64,000 bases of DNA from IMG/VR virus record IMGVR_UViG_3300027708_000026, positions 62,001 to 126,000 of that record; one strand, 5' to 3'. The notes beneath the pieces were generated by a model. That model worked only from the letters and a program-made list of their open reading frames with translations. It was not told the origin of the DNA and ran no database searches. Below, in pieces: positions 55,125 to 63,212 of the stretch; the stretch's first letter is position 1, and the number at the start of each line of letters is the position of its first letter. The translations under genes and the position numbers were made by a program. Source of the DNA: a virus.

Positions 55125-55628
55125 ATGCAAATTTTAACCTTAGACAACAAGACCATGTTCTTAAACGATCTACCTAGCGAGATCGATGATGACCTTAGAT
55201 TTGCTATTCTTGATAACAGCGACAGCTCAAACCCCGATCACTTTTTTATACCTTTGATATTTTTAGAAAGTTTTACCGGTCCCGCGGTAGTCTTAAAAAT
55301 AGGCCCTCACGAACTCAGCATGCCATTAGATTGGTGTACTATCGTAGGTGATCCAGAGGGTCCTGATATGGAAGTACTACCGCTGACCAGTTTGAATGAT
55401 CGAGGTTTTAAAACTTTCTGTTTCAATCCTCGCGGCAGCTTCCGTCCAGAATTTTTAGATATCGACATCATTGATGTGTATCAAGATGTCAAATGGTATT
55501 TCCCTAAAATGCGTCCCGGACATTTGTTATGCACTCCATTAGAAGCCGGTGACAATCCTAGATGTGCTTATTTTGTCAAAGAAGTGAGCCGTCAAAATGA
55601 ACTCGTAGATTATACTAAGTGTTGGTAA
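55125..55628 (+). CDS. conserved phage protein of unknown function
   Basis: A 167-residue beta-rich protein (PLIFLESFTGPAVVLKIGPH, then LSMPLDWCTIVGDPEGPDME; CFNPRGSFRPEFLDI; GHLLCTPLEAGDNPRCAYFV). It starts 2 bases after the preceding stop. It resembles a conserved hypothetical protein found near uvsW or clamp-loader genes in aquatic T4-like phages. Function is unknown. Confidence 0.6.
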   Translation: MQILTLDNKTMFLNDLPSEIDDDLRFAILDNSDSSNPDHFFIPLIFLESFTGPAVVLKIGPHELSMPLDWCTIVGDPEGPDMEVLPLTSLNDRGFKTFCFNPRGSFRPEFLDIDIIDVYQDVKWYFPKMRPGHLLCTPLEAGDNPRCAYFVKEVSRQNELVDYTKCW

Positions 55629-55895
55629 ATGACTCGAATATTTGAAAGCCCGGACAAGGGTGAAACCGTATATGCCAGAGATATGGGTTCAACTGAACGG
55701 GTCATTCATTCAGAGAGCGAAAAGAGAAAAAGTCTTCACGATGATATAAAAGAATCTCAGCTCTGGGGAAATATTCATCGTGCGGCAAAGACCAATCCTG
55801 CTTTACAAGAAGCATTAGATCGTGTTAAAATAACATACTACCTAACAGCAGATTACGAAAAACGATATGGCAACCGCAAAAACACCAAAACCTAA
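55629..55895 (+). CDS. small conserved protein of unknown function
   Basis: An 88-residue protein directly adjoining the preceding stop (TAAATG). The opening FESPDKGETVYARDMGSTER and the LWGNIHRAAKTNPAL helix are features I recall from short hypothetical proteins near gp62 in aquatic T4-like phages. Charged and probably helical at the C-terminus. Its end overlaps the next start by 29 bases. Confidence 0.6.
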   Translation: MTRIFESPDKGETVYARDMGSTERVIHSESEKRKSLHDDIKESQLWGNIHRAAKTNPALQEALDRVKITYYLTADYEKRYGNRKNTKT

Positions 55896-56361
55896 AGCAA
55901 AGCCAAAACTTGACTTAACTAAGGTACTCAACGCCGTTGATTCTAGGAACTACGGATTCTATGATACTCTGACCGAGGAAGAGGTCAAAGGATTCAGTCC
56001 ATATGTGCTGATGAGATATACATCGAATGTCAGCTCTAGTGATAAAGGAGTTCATGAATGGTTTATAGAAAGGACCAATGAACGTGTAAATTTGAATCAC
56101 TGGGACTTGAGTAAGAATCATGAAGCATTGTTGTGGAAGCTGTGTGCTACAGTAGGTACAGGTGAAAAATACTATCATCAATATGCCAAGGCTCCTGGCA
56201 AAGAGTCAGCTAACAAGATTGAAAAATTGTTATGCGAACTACATCCAGCGATGAAAATGTCTGACATCAAGGTTATGGCAGGTATGATGAGCGATGAGGA
56301 TTGTAAAGAGCTATTCGATAAGATGGGATTTGATAAGAAACAAAGGAAGATCTACGAATAA
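55867..56361 (+). CDS. gp62: probable clamp-loader small subunit gp62
   Basis: A 164-residue protein with a Lys/Pro-rich N-terminus and then NYGFYDTLTEEEVKGFSPYV, LMRYTSNVSSSDKGVHEWFI, NERVNLNHWDLSKNHEALLW. The pattern 'Y-PY-L-R--S ... N--- ... K---W' and the length fit the small clamp-loader subunit of aquatic T4-like phages, which pairs with gp44 to load the gp45 clamp. The similarity to T4 gp62 (187 residues) is low by eye. gp44 and gp45 are not in this window, so the call rests on pattern alone. Confidence 0.5.
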   Translation: MATAKTPKPKAKPKLDLTKVLNAVDSRNYGFYDTLTEEEVKGFSPYVLMRYTSNVSSSDKGVHEWFIERTNERVNLNHWDLSKNHEALLWKLCATVGTGEKYYHQYAKAPGKESANKIEKLLCELHPAMKMSDIKVMAGMMSDEDCKELFDKMGFDKKQRKIYE

Positions 56362-56567
56362 TGGAAAACTCTAAAGAAAATACCATGCGTGTACTAAAAG
56401 GACAGTTTCCCATACAGAAACTTCGTTGCCGTATGAATTGGCATAGGTGGACCAGTTGGGAAGTAATTACAAACCCTAATTTTGGAAATACATATGCCCA
56501 CTGTCATTGTGCAGACTGTGGTATGCCACGGCAAGAACTTCCGTACACCAAAAGTAGGAGAATATGA
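56361..56567 (+). CDS. small zinc-ribbon-like protein
   Basis: A 68-residue protein whose ATG overlaps the preceding stop by one base. It has Cys and His spaced as RCRMNWHRWTSWE and HCHCADCGMPRQ, suggesting one bound zinc. Short proteins of this kind are frequent in phages; no function is known. Confidence 0.6.
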   Translation: MENSKENTMRVLKGQFPIQKLRCRMNWHRWTSWEVITNPNFGNTYAHCHCADCGMPRQELPYTKSRRI

Positions 56568-57259
56568 TCGCATTAGTAGAACAACCTTATAATTGTGTAC
56601 ATTGCGGTAAGAGTTTTATGAAAGATAAAACTCTAGTAGCGCATATGTGTGAGCGCAAACGCCGCGCACTGCAAAAAGACGAGAAGCGTGTGCAAGCAGG
56701 CTTTATGGCATTCAATCGTTTTTGGCAACTGACACAAAATGCCAAGAAGTCTAAGACATATGACAACTTTGCCGACAGCAGTTATTACAATGCATTTGTT
56801 AAATTTGGTGGATTTGTCAATAACATAAATCCCCTGTACCCAGATAAGTTTATCGACTATGTGATCAAAAGTGGAGTCAAGTTGGATCACTGGTGTAGAG
56901 ATGAATTGTATGAGAAATATCTTTATGAGATGATCAAAGTCGAGCCAGTTGAAAGCGCAGTACAGCGTTCATTGAAAACAATGATGGAATGGGGAGACGA
57001 GCGCGATATGAATTTTTCAGAATACTTCTCTCAGGTCAGCTTAAACAAAGCAGTATATGATATACTAAACGGGAAGATAAGTCCTTGGATAATTTTAAAT
57101 TGTAACGCTGGACAGTCCATGGTCAAGGGAATGAGTGATGAGCAGCTGGACATGATTGCTCCGGCATTTGATGTGCCGTACTGGTTGCGTAAATTCCGTG
57201 AACTACCAGCTGATACTGCATTGGTAAAAGAGATATGTTCAGAGGCGGGAATAAAATGA
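56564..57259 (+). CDS. protein with N-terminal C2H2 zinc finger
   Basis: A 231-residue protein overlapping the zinc-ribbon gene by 4 bases (ATGA). Residues 10-29 contain CVHCGKSFMKDKTLVAHMC, a C2H2/C2HC-type finger. The remainder is helical and aromatic (FNRFWQLTQNAKKSKTYDNF; YYNAFVKFGGFVNNINPLYP; WILNCN-like segment near 180). Related proteins are conserved in aquatic T4-like phages, which points to a nucleic-acid-related role, but the task is unknown. Confidence 0.65.
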   Translation: MIALVEQPYNCVHCGKSFMKDKTLVAHMCERKRRALQKDEKRVQAGFMAFNRFWQLTQNAKKSKTYDNFADSSYYNAFVKFGGFVNNINPLYPDKFIDYVIKSGVKLDHWCRDELYEKYLYEMIKVEPVESAVQRSLKTMMEWGDERDMNFSEYFSQVSLNKAVYDILNGKISPWIILNCNAGQSMVKGMSDEQLDMIAPAFDVPYWLRKFRELPADTALVKEICSEAGIK

Positions 57260-57645
57260 GTCAGGAAAATGTTAAAAAATTTGTAGAGCATCATCGAATC
57301 AATGTTATTGATGATAACAAACGTGCCTATAAACATACACGCATGGATGTGAAATATTTTCAGTTTCCCGATGACTATAATAAGATGAATACGACACAGG
57401 CGATACAATACGAAACTGTAAAACTATTAACAGTGGAAATTACCGAAGATACATTAGAAAGAATAGCAGACTTTGAAACTGAAGTATTCAATAACATGCG
57501 AGATCAAGGTCATTATAGAATGTTTGAAACCTTGATGGAACAGAAGGAAAAAGAAAAATATCTAAGGTTCACATATCCAGCAGTGAAAAAGGCTTACGAA
57601 CATTATAGTCTTATGTTAAAACTAGCAGAAAGCGGGGAAATGTGA
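57256..57645 (+). CDS. conserved hypothetical protein
   Basis: A 129-residue protein. The ATG at 57256 is chosen over 57235 because it forms a 4-base ATGA overlap with the preceding stop and follows GAGGCGGGAA. The protein is charged and helical (TVEITEDTLERIADFETEVF ... KEKYLRFTYPAVKKAYEHYS). No domain is recognised. Confidence 0.6.
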   Translation: MSQENVKKFVEHHRINVIDDNKRAYKHTRMDVKYFQFPDDYNKMNTTQAIQYETVKLLTVEITEDTLERIADFETEVFNNMRDQGHYRMFETLMEQKEKEKYLRFTYPAVKKAYEHYSLMLKLAESGEM

Positions 57646-58118
57646 CCAACATAGTTAAGGGTAGGACCAGTTATGACTCTACTTCTACTGGCGCCATAAT
57701 TCCTTTCCTTAATAGGAATGTCACACCTTATGCTACAGAATCTAGCGGACCAACATTTGATCTAATACCAGTCACTGAACAAAAGGATCTAATGATCAAT
57801 CATGCCAGGATGTATGCCCAGCAAGAATATGATCGTATCATGGAATTGGTTCGAGTACTAGAAGGTCAGGCTCGCCAAATTAAAAGAAGATTAGAAATAA
57901 CAGATGCAGTACATGCATCAGAATTTCAATTTAAACTGGTCATGGGCAAGTGCTATTGGCTAGTTTGGGACAAGAGAAAAGAAAAAACTCTGTTGGTGCT
58001 GCAAGGACCTGACGGGTGGAGCACCGGTGTGCCGGAGGATTATGTGTATCAAACCCAAGTTAAATATATGGGAGATCATACTTGGTTAGAAGTTGATGAA
58101 GAAGGGGAACCTATATGA
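57642..58118 (+). CDS. DUF2452-like protein
   Basis: A 158-residue protein with GTG start overlapping the preceding stop (GTGA), with GCGGGGA before it. The core follows the DUF2452 pattern: a short Pro/Phe segment (GPTFDLIPV), a long helix with repeated Tyr/Glu (ARMYAQQEYDRIMELVRVLE), then FKLVMGKCYWLVWDKRKEK and GPDGW. In that family the final beta part reads 'P--G--YYLY'. Function of the family is unknown. It belongs to the chain of overlapping genes from 54415 to 58303. Confidence 0.65.
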   Translation: MTNIVKGRTSYDSTSTGAIIPFLNRNVTPYATESSGPTFDLIPVTEQKDLMINHARMYAQQEYDRIMELVRVLEGQARQIKRRLEITDAVHASEFQFKLVMGKCYWLVWDKRKEKTLLVLQGPDGWSTGVPEDYVYQTQVKYMGDHTWLEVDEEGEPI

Positions 58119-58303
58119 ATAAGCCAAAACAAGGCAGTAGATGGATTGGTAGCGGGAGTCACGAAGTATTTCGAGTACTGAATACTATTGACATGAAAGA
58201 TGGACATACCTGGGTACACTACTGTAAAGAAAATGACGGGGATCAGAACTACAGTTGCTACTTAGAAAGTTTTTTAGAACGATTTACAGAAACCGTTAAT
58301 TAA
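58115..58303 (+). CDS. small SH3-like conserved protein
   Basis: A 62-residue protein overlapping the preceding gene by 4 bases. The pattern GSRWIGSGSHEVFRVLNTI ... WVHYCKE ... YSCYLESFLERF is that of short phage proteins with an SH3-like beta barrel. Function unknown. Confidence 0.6.
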   Translation: MNKPKQGSRWIGSGSHEVFRVLNTIDMKDGHTWVHYCKENDGDQNYSCYLESFLERFTETVN

Positions 58304-58312
58304 TGCTATAAT
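58283..58312 (+). promoter_or_regulatory. sigma70-type promoter TTTACA-N18-TATAAT
   Basis: -35 at 58283-58288, -10 TATAAT at 58307-58312. The ATG of the DnaE-like gene at 58318 follows 5 bases later. Confidence 0.65.
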
Positions 58313-58317
58313 AATGT

Positions 58318-58905
58318 ATGCCTGATATCGATGTAGACTTTGCCAATCGTGATGATATTTTAAACATTATCAAACACATACCTGCGGCTATTCGTGATAA
58401 GGACACACTGAAAAAACATAACACTGGCGTATACTGTTCCACTATCCCCTATAATCCATTAACTGATACTGCCAGTATCGATTATAAAACTGCCGACGAA
58501 CGTGGATATTTTAAGATAGATTTTTTAAATGTTGGAGCATATCACGGAGTCAAGAACGAAGAACATTTGAAGCAGTTGCTTGACATTGAACCGCTATGGG
58601 ATTTGTTAGAATCTAAAGATGTGTGCGATCAATTATTTCACATCAACGGATATCATAACTTGTTGGCAGATTTAAAACCTAAAAGTATCGTTGAACTAGC
58701 CATGGTCCTGGCCATGATCAGACCCGGCAAAAAATATCTCGTCCCAGTATGCAAGGAACAAGGATTCCAGGCCATCAATGATGAAATATGGACTAAGACT
58801 GAGGATGCCTATTTCTTCAAGAAGGCCCACGCCATATCGTATGCGTCGGTTATTGTAGTTCAACTTAACCTCCTATGTGAGCGTATTAGCTGCGGGTACT
58901 CTTAA
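58318..58905 (+). CDS. miniature DNA polymerase III alpha (DnaE/family C)-like protein
   Basis: A 195-residue protein that reads as a condensed bacterial replicase. MPDIDVDF (residues 1-8) matches the DnaE palm motif PDFDVDF with catalytic Asp 401 and 403 in E. coli; HNTGVY (34) matches HAGGVV; FKIDFLNV (Asp 68) matches KFDFLGL with Asp 555. LFHINGY...LLADLKPKSIVEL, LAMIRPG (131-137) and FFKKAHAISYAS (166-177) match FQLES...LKP, LALYRPGP and FNKSHSAAYA. PHP, thumb, most fingers and clamp-binding parts are missing, and 152 residues between catalytic Asp motifs shrink to 61. An in-frame stop just upstream (58312-58314) fixes the start. Whether it polymerises DNA or is a regulator or decoy is unknown. 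Confidence 0.75.
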   Translation: MPDIDVDFANRDDILNIIKHIPAAIRDKDTLKKHNTGVYCSTIPYNPLTDTASIDYKTADERGYFKIDFLNVGAYHGVKNEEHLKQLLDIEPLWDLLESKDVCDQLFHINGYHNLLADLKPKSIVELAMVLAMIRPGKKYLVPVCKEQGFQAINDEIWTKTEDAYFFKKAHAISYASVIVVQLNLLCERISCGYS

Positions 58906-59269
58906 CTGCCCTAACTAGTTGTATTGATTTTCTTTTTATTCTTTTTTCGGCAATTTCACTGAGATTAACAGTGGGGCCAAATACCACTTCGATATCTTTG
59001 CTGCTGAATGTTTTTATCGTATACCTAAATGCCTGCATTTCTTTTTTTAGGAAAATATTAATAGGTATTCGACGATTGCTCTCCCACCACCATATTTCAC
59101 CTAATTCTAAAAAAGCCAATCGATCTTCCTCAGTTTTAACAGTGGATATATCGTAGATACTAGTGATATAGTCATCGAAATTAATGACGATTCCCACATA
59201 TTCTATGTTATTTGATTTAACACAGGAGATGAAGGGATGATTTTCTTGGAAGGTATTGGGAACAGCCAT
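58886..59269 (-). CDS. conserved hypothetical protein, late region neighbour
   Basis: A 127-residue minus-strand protein starting MAVPNTFQENHPFISCVKSN; this start is preferred to a longer frame because upstream codons overlap the divergent gene. It contains EYVGIVINFDDYITSIYDIS, then GEIWWWESNRRIPINIFLKK, a pattern that I recall from short proteins of aquatic T4-like phages. The 3' end overlaps the DnaE-like gene by 20 bases in convergent orientation. Function unknown. Confidence 0.6.
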   Translation of the reverse strand: MAVPNTFQENHPFISCVKSNNIEYVGIVINFDDYITSIYDISTVKTEEDRLAFLELGEIWWWESNRRIPINIFLKKEMQAFRYTIKTFSSKDIEVVFGPTVNLSEIAEKRIKRKSIQLVRAVKSTRS

Positions 59270-59273
59270 TATC

Positions 59274-59281
59274 AATAAATA
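59274..59281 (+). promoter_or_regulatory. late promoter AATAAATA touching the start codon
   Basis: Five bases separate it from the ATG at 59287; it lies in a 17-base gap between divergent genes. Confidence 0.62.
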
Positions 59282-59286
59282 CTTGT

Positions 59287-60123
59287 ATGCAAAGTTTACC
59301 AATCTATTTATACGAAAATATTCTGGCTGTAACATTAGATTTGGATACAACAGTCCGGGGAGTCAATCAAGTCATGTATCAACGCGATTTACAAATACAA
59401 AAGGGCATCAAAAACGTAGTCCGAATACAGTTCAAAAACAGCAATCAAAAGCGAGTCCCGATAACAGACGCATCTGTTTTCATATTCTCCATGTTTGATG
59501 CTGTCAACAACCGATTGCTGGTAGAAAAGCAACTCACAATCTTAGATGACGGATCTACTCTAGCTTTAAAAGGTCTCGCAGAATTGACATTGACTGAAAG
59601 CGATACCATGGATCTACCAGTATCCAGTTATCAATTTGTGATCAAGCATCAAGATCCAACTGACGGAACTTACTTGCCAACTTACGCAGATACCTACTAT
59701 GGTGTCAGTGGCAGGCTTCATTTAAAACAAGATGCTTATCCAATTTTGCAGCCCAGTCAGGAAATCGTCAGCTTCAATCGCAGCTACAACTCATCGATTG
59801 CCAAATACGAACACTCTTCCGGTAGTGTGTATGCTTATCCAGAGTTCAATGGAAACCAAGCACTTCATACCATGGCTATCTACATGAAGAAATTTAAAGG
59901 TACGGTTTATATTCAAGGAACACTTTCTAATATTCCGGGATTCAACTATTCAACTATTAGCACCAAAGTATACAATGGATTTAGCGGAATTGATTACGTC
60001 AATTTCAACGGAGTATACACATACGTTCGGGCATACTATGTGCCCGCAACTGCCCCAGCAGAATCTATGAACGATAATACTGCTTTCTACGGATCACTTG
60101 ACAAAATACTGTATAGATGCTAA
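59287..60123 (+). CDS. virion structural protein (baseplate/fibre type)
   Basis: A 278-residue protein under a late promoter although it lies among replication genes. Residues 30-150 (MYQRDLQIQKGIKNVVRIQF, then VPITDASVFIFSMFDAVNN, LALKGLAELTLTESDTMDLP) are like the N-terminal Ig-like domain of BppU-type baseplate proteins. The C-terminal half is a second beta domain (MAIYMKKFKGTVYIQGTLSN). Similar structural proteins occur in marine T4-like phages. The next gene's promoter lies in its last 30 bases. Confidence 0.65.
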   Translation: MQSLPIYLYENILAVTLDLDTTVRGVNQVMYQRDLQIQKGIKNVVRIQFKNSNQKRVPITDASVFIFSMFDAVNNRLLVEKQLTILDDGSTLALKGLAELTLTESDTMDLPVSSYQFVIKHQDPTDGTYLPTYADTYYGVSGRLHLKQDAYPILQPSQEIVSFNRSYNSSIAKYEHSSGSVYAYPEFNGNQALHTMAIYMKKFKGTVYIQGTLSNIPGFNYSTISTKVYNGFSGIDYVNFNGVYTYVRAYYVPATAPAESMNDNTAFYGSLDKILYRC

Positions 60124-60126
60124 AAT
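60098..60126 (+). promoter_or_regulatory. strong sigma70-type promoter TTGACA-N17-TAAAAT for primase
   Basis: Consensus -35 at 60098-60103, 17-base spacer, -10 TAAAAT at 60121-60126. The GTG start at 60132 follows after 5 bases; no ribosome site lies between. Confidence 0.72.
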
Positions 60127-60131
60127 AAAGT

Positions 60132-61136
60132 GTGAACGAAATACAGTCAACACTTCAAGCATTACTGCCTTCCAAAAAGAAATCTACCCTAAGCGGTTGG
60201 GATTCTTTTAACGCACCCTGCTGTCACAATCGCGGAGAAACTCGCGACAAACATCAGCGCGGCGGTATACGCATAGAGAAGGATGGCTTCGTTTTCCATT
60301 GCTTTAACTGCGGATTTGCTGCTGGATGGACTCCCGGTAAATTACTGAGCAAAAATACCAAAGACTTATTCAAATGGCTGGGATTGGGTGAACTTGATAT
60401 AGGCAAACTTAATTTGGCAGCACTCAAGATCAAAGATGATCAACCAGTATTCAAAAAGCCTCTAAACTTTACATTGGAAGAACGACCTTTACCAGAAGGC
60501 GCTATGCTACTCAAAGAGTGGGCATTGGCGATTTGGCGTCCTGGCCAAGATGCAGACATGGTTCAAGTGTTTGAATACCTTGTCAGTAGAGGCATGGAAC
60601 TCGATTGGTATGATTGGATGTGGACTCCTGCTGCTGGATACAAGGATCGATTACTTATACCTTTCTATCACGATGGTAAAGTAGTTGGCTACACTGGTCG
60701 TAAGATAACTGAAGGCAAGCCAAAATATCTAACAGATGCTCAATCTGGTTATGTATTCAACTTGGATCGTCAGACTAGAGACAGGGAATTTGTCATAGTA
60801 GTTGAGGGTCAGTTTGATGCCATAGCAGTTGACGGATGTGCCATAATGCACAACGATCCCAATGACACACAGGTGACTAGGCTGAATGCCATGGGCAAAG
60901 AAGTAATAGTCGTACCGGACAAGGATCGCCCGGGTGCAAAACTTGTCGCCGCTGCCATAAAGAATAAATGGAGTGCCAGTTTGCCCCCGTGGGAAGATGA
61001 CATAAAAGATGTCGCCGATGCAGTCAAACGATATGGCAGAATATACACATTAACCACGATATTGAACTACAAGGTTAGTGGCGAGATAAATTTACATCTA
61101 CTTAAGAAGAAACTAGAGTCTATAACCAATGAATAA
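60132..61136 (+). CDS. gp61: DNA primase gp61
   Basis: Makes RNA primers for the lagging strand with helicase gp41. The 334-residue DnaG-type protein (T4 gp61: 342) begins with a zinc-binding domain (Cys 30/31 and His 32, then Cys 57 and Cys 60 in CCHNRGE ... FHCFNCGF). The TOPRIM catalytic core has VVVEGQFDAIAVDG (Glu near 224) and VIVVPDKDRPGAKL (the Asp-X-Asp pair). The GTG start is at the predicted transcription start. Its end overlaps the helicase gene by 8 bases, which suggests coupled production of the primosome pair. Confidence 0.93.
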   Translation: MNEIQSTLQALLPSKKKSTLSGWDSFNAPCCHNRGETRDKHQRGGIRIEKDGFVFHCFNCGFAAGWTPGKLLSKNTKDLFKWLGLGELDIGKLNLAALKIKDDQPVFKKPLNFTLEERPLPEGAMLLKEWALAIWRPGQDADMVQVFEYLVSRGMELDWYDWMWTPAAGYKDRLLIPFYHDGKVVGYTGRKITEGKPKYLTDAQSGYVFNLDRQTRDREFVIVVEGQFDAIAVDGCAIMHNDPNDTQVTRLNAMGKEVIVVPDKDRPGAKLVAAAIKNKWSASLPPWEDDIKDVADAVKRYGRIYTLTTILNYKVSGEINLHLLKKKLESITNE

Positions 61137-62583
61137 AAAAGAAAAAACACCCAAGCCAAACTATGATTTGGCCATGCAAAAATTATATATCGAAATGTTT
61201 TTGTCCGATGGAGAAACATTCATGCGCTGTCAAAATATTTTCGATCCGTTAAACTTTGATCAAAGACTACAAACAGCAGCAGAATTTATCAACAAGTATG
61301 TCGATGACTACAAAGTCATGCCCGAGCCCAGTATCATTAATGCTGCAACTCGCAGCACCTTTGAGGGTATAGCATTGCCCAAGGAAAATTATGAATGGCT
61401 GATGGATGAGTTTGAAAACTTCAGCAGACATAAAGGATTAGAACGAGCAATCATTGCCAGCAGCGATTTACTTGAAGCTGGCGATTATGGTCCAGTGGAA
61501 AAGCTGATTAAAGATGCCATACAGATCAGTTTGAATAAAGACATGGGCACTGACTATTTTGCAGATCCCAGAGCTAGACTGATGGCATTGAAAGATGGCA
61601 ATGGTCAGATCAGCACAGGGTGGCCTAGTGTGGATAAGAAACTATATGGCGGATTCAATCGTGGAGAGTTGAATATCTTCTGTGCAGCATCAGGTGGTGG
61701 TAAGAGTTTGTTCTTGGCCAACCTAGGTGTGAATTGGGCACTGATGGGATTGAATGTTATCTATCTAACTTTTGAATTGAGTGAGCGATTAGTGGCCATG
61801 CGTGTGGACAGTATGACTACTGGCATTGGTACAAGGGACATTTTTAGAAATATCGATGATGTCGAACTCAAAGTAAAGACTTTGCAAAAACGCAGTGGAC
61901 ATCTGCAAATTAAGTATATGCCTAGTGGCAAAAATTGCAACGATATTCGAGCCTATTTAAAGGAATATCAGGTCAAATCAGGTGTGAAACCAGACGTTAT
62001 TTTAATAGATTACTTGGATTTAATGATGCCTTTGTCAGTGAAGGTAAGTCCCAGCGATTTGTTTGTTAAAGACAAATATGTGTCGGAAGAGATTAGAAAT
62101 TTGGCAATGGAAACACAATGTATCACAGTGACTGCCAGTCAGTTGAATCGTAGTGCGGTTGAGGAAATTGAATTTGATCACAGTCATATTAGTGGCGGAT
62201 TGAGTAAGATTATGACGGCGGATAATGTGATTGGTATTTTTACTAGTCGTGCAATGAAAGAGCGCGGACGCTATCAGATACAGTTTATGAAGACACGCTC
62301 CAGTAGCGGTGTGGGCCAAAAAGTTGATTTAGAATTCAACTTAGAAACTTTGCGAATAAGCGATTTGGATGAGGAAGAAGACGGCGGTATTAAAAAGCCC
62401 ACTTCAAATAGTGTATTGGATGGATTGAAAAGAACTAGCGTAGTTACCACAAGCACTGATAGTAACAAGTGGGAACGTGCAACTCCCAAGGAAGGGTTCG
62501 ATCTTGCCAAACCTCAACCCCCAAAAACTTCAGGCCCGTCAATTAGGACCATGCTTAATAATCTACATCCCGAAAAGGATTAG
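61129..62583 (+). CDS. gp41: replicative DNA helicase gp41
   Basis: DnaB-family hexameric helicase that drives the fork. Walker A is AASGGGKSLF (about 186-195), Walker B VILIDYLDLMMP (near 290), followed by TASQLNRSAVEE (motif H3) and the arginine-finger region near MKTRSSSGVGQKVDL. The N-terminal helical domain (about 1-130) is present. Length is 484 residues (T4 475). It overlaps the primase gene and ends convergently on an AlgH-like gene with a 4-base overlap. Confidence 0.93.
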   Translation: MNKKEKTPKPNYDLAMQKLYIEMFLSDGETFMRCQNIFDPLNFDQRLQTAAEFINKYVDDYKVMPEPSIINAATRSTFEGIALPKENYEWLMDEFENFSRHKGLERAIIASSDLLEAGDYGPVEKLIKDAIQISLNKDMGTDYFADPRARLMALKDGNGQISTGWPSVDKKLYGGFNRGELNIFCAASGGGKSLFLANLGVNWALMGLNVIYLTFELSERLVAMRVDSMTTGIGTRDIFRNIDDVELKVKTLQKRSGHLQIKYMPSGKNCNDIRAYLKEYQVKSGVKPDVILIDYLDLMMPLSVKVSPSDLFVKDKYVSEEIRNLAMETQCITVTASQLNRSAVEEIEFDHSHISGGLSKIMTADNVIGIFTSRAMKERGRYQIQFMKTRSSSGVGQKVDLEFNLETLRISDLDEEEDGGIKKPTSNSVLDGLKRTSVVTTSTDSNKWERATPKEGFDLAKPQPPKTSGPSIRTMLNNLHPEKD

Positions 62584-63152
62584 AACCATTGGGTAGATTG
62601 ATAGGTAGCACTGGCTTCTAAAGTCCTAAGCCACTGTTGATCACCGGGTTGATCGAAAAATGTCAACTCAATTGATGCAGGAACGATCTCCCAAGATGTT
62701 TGGCGAATCTTAACACTGGCGGACTTCACTCCTAAAGAATGCATTAGTTCGTCGTGACTCCAACTGAGAAAGCCGGCGCAGGCTTTAAACTGTTTGGGTC
62801 CCGCGCCCTTGCTCAATGCCATCAATATTGAAATATCATTGGTCACTGCGATATCATCAGTGACTTTTGCACTGGATATTCCCATCCAATCTGTAGTATG
62901 TATGATGTGTATTTTATCTCTACCTAAATTTCCGCCGTGCCAGATAGAATCAGATCCAGGGATCATGATACCCATCTTTCGTCCAATAGCCTGTAATGTT
63001 TGCCCAATCGCCTCTTGATTAATTTGTATTCCTATAGATAACTGATCAGTGTGGCTAATCAGTAGTATAACCTGCTGCTGAACATCATCTCGAAACATGG
63101 CAGGACTTGACGCCAATAAATTTCCAGCGAGTTTATCGTCATATGTAATCAT
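62580..63152 (-). CDS. AlgH/YqgE family (DUF179/UPF0301) protein
   Basis: A 190-residue protein, near the 187 of E. coli YqgE. It has the family layout: LAGNLLASSPAMFRDDVQQQ followed by VILLISHTDQLSIGIQIN (as in FLIAMP...F-R-V-YI-EH...G-IIN), then SIWHGGNLGRDKIHIIHTTD, ISSAKVTDDIAVTNDISILM and FKACAGFLSWSHDELMHSLG. The start at 63152 is chosen because a late promoter ends 5 bases before this ATG; an upstream TTG would overlap the promoter. The bacterial family has been linked with alginate regulation, but its biochemical role is unsettled. In a phage genome it could alter host regulation late in infection. Confidence 0.78.
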   Translation of the reverse strand: MITYDDKLAGNLLASSPAMFRDDVQQQVILLISHTDQLSIGIQINQEAIGQTLQAIGRKMGIMIPGSDSIWHGGNLGRDKIHIIHTTDWMGISSAKVTDDIAVTNDISILMALSKGAGPKQFKACAGFLSWSHDELMHSLGVKSASVKIRQTSWEIVPASIELTFFDQPGDQQWLRTLEASATYQSTQWF

Positions 63153-63157
63153 AATAA

Positions 63158-63165
63158 TATTTACC
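63158..63165 (-). promoter_or_regulatory. late promoter GGTAAATA for the AlgH-like gene
   Basis: On the minus strand TAAATA ends 5 bases before the ATG at 63152, the same geometry as on the plus strand. Confidence 0.62.
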
Positions 63166-63196
63166 GACAAACAATATCTGTTAAAGATAAACGAAC

Positions 63197-63204
63197 GATA
63201 AATA
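63197..63204 (+). promoter_or_regulatory. late promoter GATAAATA for the nucleotidyltransferase-like gene
   Basis: Ends 8 bases before the ATG at 63213. It diverges from the AlgH-like gene's promoter within about 50 bases. Confidence 0.58.
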
Positions 63205-63212
63205 TTATTTGT

